64,000 nucleotides of DNA, from contig OZ245043.1 of assembly GCA_965224285.1 (NCBI GenBank), positions 1,488,001 through 1,552,000 on the forward strand. Direction: 5' to 3'. Below the pieces are notes generated by a model. That model was not told where the DNA came from and did not search any database. It saw only the letters and a program-made list of their open reading frames with translations. The DNA comes from JAJCYK01 sp965224285. Lineage in GTDB: Bacteria; Bacteroidota; Bacteroidia; Cytophagales; Cyclobacteriaceae. Position 1 is the stretch's first letter; every line of letters starts with the position of its first letter. Shown one piece after another: positions 63,313 through 64,000 of the stretch. Position numbers and translations under genes: made by a program.

Positions 63313-63363
63313 AAACAATTAAGCGGATGCGGGGTTTGTCAAACGGTGTAACTTAAACAATTA
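63313..63363. promoter_or_regulatory. Direct repeat resembling the crt operator, before SRPBCC-crtZ
   Basis: AAACAATTA occurs at 63313-63321 and again at 63355-63363, 42 bases apart. The second lies within ACTTAAACAATTAGG and so contains TTAAACAA, the word found before the MerR and sigma genes. The region separates ypdA (minus) from the SRPBCC gene (plus). Confidence 0.4.
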
Positions 63364-63384
63364 GGTTGCACTACACCAGTTACT

Positions 63385-63867
63385 ATGAGCGTGAGAAGAC
63401 TGAAACAAAAACAATGGCTGGGGGTTTCCCCTGAAGAAGCCTGGGACTTTTTTTCTGATGCCAGAAACCTTCCCCGTATTACCCCGGATTACATGAAATT
63501 TAAGATAATGAGCGATCTGCCGGAGAAAGTTTACCCGGGCCTGATCATTCATTACCAATTGCAGCCAATCCCCGGTATACCGGCCCAGTGGGTTACCGAA
63601 ATCACCCAGGTTAAGGATTTAAAATACTTTATCGATGAACAGCGAATAGGACCTTACGCCTTCTGGCATCATCAGCATCATTTCAAGGCTTATCAGCAAG
63701 GAACGGAAATAATGGACTTAGTGCACTATAAATTACCTTTGGGTCCCTTGGGGGATTTAGCCCATTGGCTATTCGTTAAAAAGCAACTTAATGCTATCTT
63801 TGATTTCCGGAAACAGGCGCTGACTGAAATTTTCGGGCAAGGTAAAGTTAAATTCAGTACCACATGA
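63385..63867 (+). CDS. SRPBCC-fold protein of the carotenoid cluster
   Basis: A 160-residue START/SRPBCC-type protein with a hydrophobic ligand cavity fold. Its N-terminus has the typical SPEEAWDFFSDARNLPRITP, and the segment LGPLGDLAHWLFVKKQL is near residue 118. Related proteins are found next to crt genes in Bacteroidota and may bind a carotenoid or isoprenoid, but no activity is established. Its stop overlaps the crtZ ATG (ATGA), so it is co-translated with the hydroxylase. Confidence 0.85.
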   Translation: MSVRRLKQKQWLGVSPEEAWDFFSDARNLPRITPDYMKFKIMSDLPEKVYPGLIIHYQLQPIPGIPAQWVTEITQVKDLKYFIDEQRIGPYAFWHHQHHFKAYQQGTEIMDLVHYKLPLGPLGDLAHWLFVKKQLNAIFDFRKQALTEIFGQGKVKFSTT

Positions 63868-64000
63868 CCGTAATAGGGCATATTCTTGTCGTTGCCGCCA
63901 CCTTCTGCTTTATGGAGTTCATGGCCTGGTTCACCCATAAGTATGTGATGCACGGATTTTTATGGGTGCTGCACAAAGACCACCATGTCAAGGAACATGG
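63864..64000 (+). CDS. crtZ: Beta-carotene hydroxylase (partial, runs off right edge)
   Basis: The first 45 codons of a membrane di-iron hydroxylase of the fatty-acid-hydroxylase superfamily. After a first membrane helix (residues 4-22), the iron-ligand motif HKYVMHG (about residues 25-31) and then HKDHH (about 37-41) are visible, as in CrtZ, which hydroxylates the beta-carotene ring at C3. Presence here predicts zeaxanthin-type carotenoids, provided that a cyclase lies outside the window. Confidence 0.88.
   Translation, partial: MTVIGHILVVAATFCFMEFMAWFTHKYVMHGFLWVLHKDHHVKEH

Noticed and set aside
1..64000. CRISPR arrays, insertion sequences, prophage or toxin-antitoxin genes
   Set aside because: I saw no regular spaced repeats, transposase or integrase motifs, phage genes or toxin pairs anywhere in the window; the HsdR-N-like gene has no restriction partners.

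Overview
The window looks like chromosomal DNA of a member of the Bacteroidota, most likely the Cytophagales side of the phylum (inference). The reasons are: several promoters of the Bacteroidota type (TTTG, about 19 bases, TAnnTTTG); a gliding-motility ABC transporter (gldA-gldF-gldG); DUF4290 in front of murA; an E1 alpha-beta fusion; and a flexirubin-free carotenoid cluster with a CarH-like regulator. Almost everything is housekeeping. There is no insertion sequence, prophage, CRISPR array or recognisable defence island.

Layout. 1-4.4 kb: an E1 2-oxoacid dehydrogenase fusion running off the left edge, a secreted DUF1573 protein, alanine dehydrogenase and an orphan HsdR-N-like nuclease-fold protein. 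4.5-8.7 kb: an SLC13/TrkA-C permease, a two-way terminator, an ExbB/small membrane protein/ExbD/ExbD operon and tRNA-Ser(GGA). 8.7-15.0 kb (minus): a tightly overlapping run of two GT2 glycosyltransferases, a small unknown protein, a GAF-SpoIIE phosphatase, a NodB deacetylase, TatD and asparaginase. 15.2-20.9 kb: ruvC (plus), then HIT, greA, a membrane pentapeptide protein, a SerA-like dehydrogenase, mgtE and rsmA (minus). 20.9-27.2 kb (plus): pdxA, then a fatty-acid/translation operon DUF177-rpmF-plsX-fabH-efp-accB-accC.

27.2-28.4 kb is the least ordinary part: a DUF3109 protein, a 49-residue basic protein, and a 420-base gap that appears to encode a structured, terminated minus-strand RNA of about 245 nt from its own promoter, next to three DnaA-box-like 9-mers. 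28.4-36 kb: uvrD/pcrA helicase, DUF4290, murA (Asp in place of the catalytic Cys), two predicted beta-propeller proteins, and dnaN. 36-40.3 kb: gldA-gldF-gldG-DUF4340. 40.4-41.3 kb: purine nucleoside phosphorylase.

41.4-56.8 kb (minus) is a complete division and cell wall cluster in the order mraZ-rsmH-ftsL-ftsI-murE-mraY-murD-ftsW-murG-murC-ftsQ-ftsA-ftsZ. It starts under a probable MraZ box that overlaps the promoter and ends at a strong intrinsic terminator. 57.2-64 kb holds a polyprenyl diphosphate synthase and a carotenoid cluster: a MerR/B12-domain regulator, an ECF-like sigma factor, crtI and crtB, then SRPBCC and crtZ. A bacillithiol disulfide reductase-like gene sits between. A recurring TTGTTTAA/TTAAACAA motif lies in front of all three carotenoid transcription units and is a good candidate operator. 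Coordinates and translations were read by eye; family names rest on recalled motifs, not on database searches.
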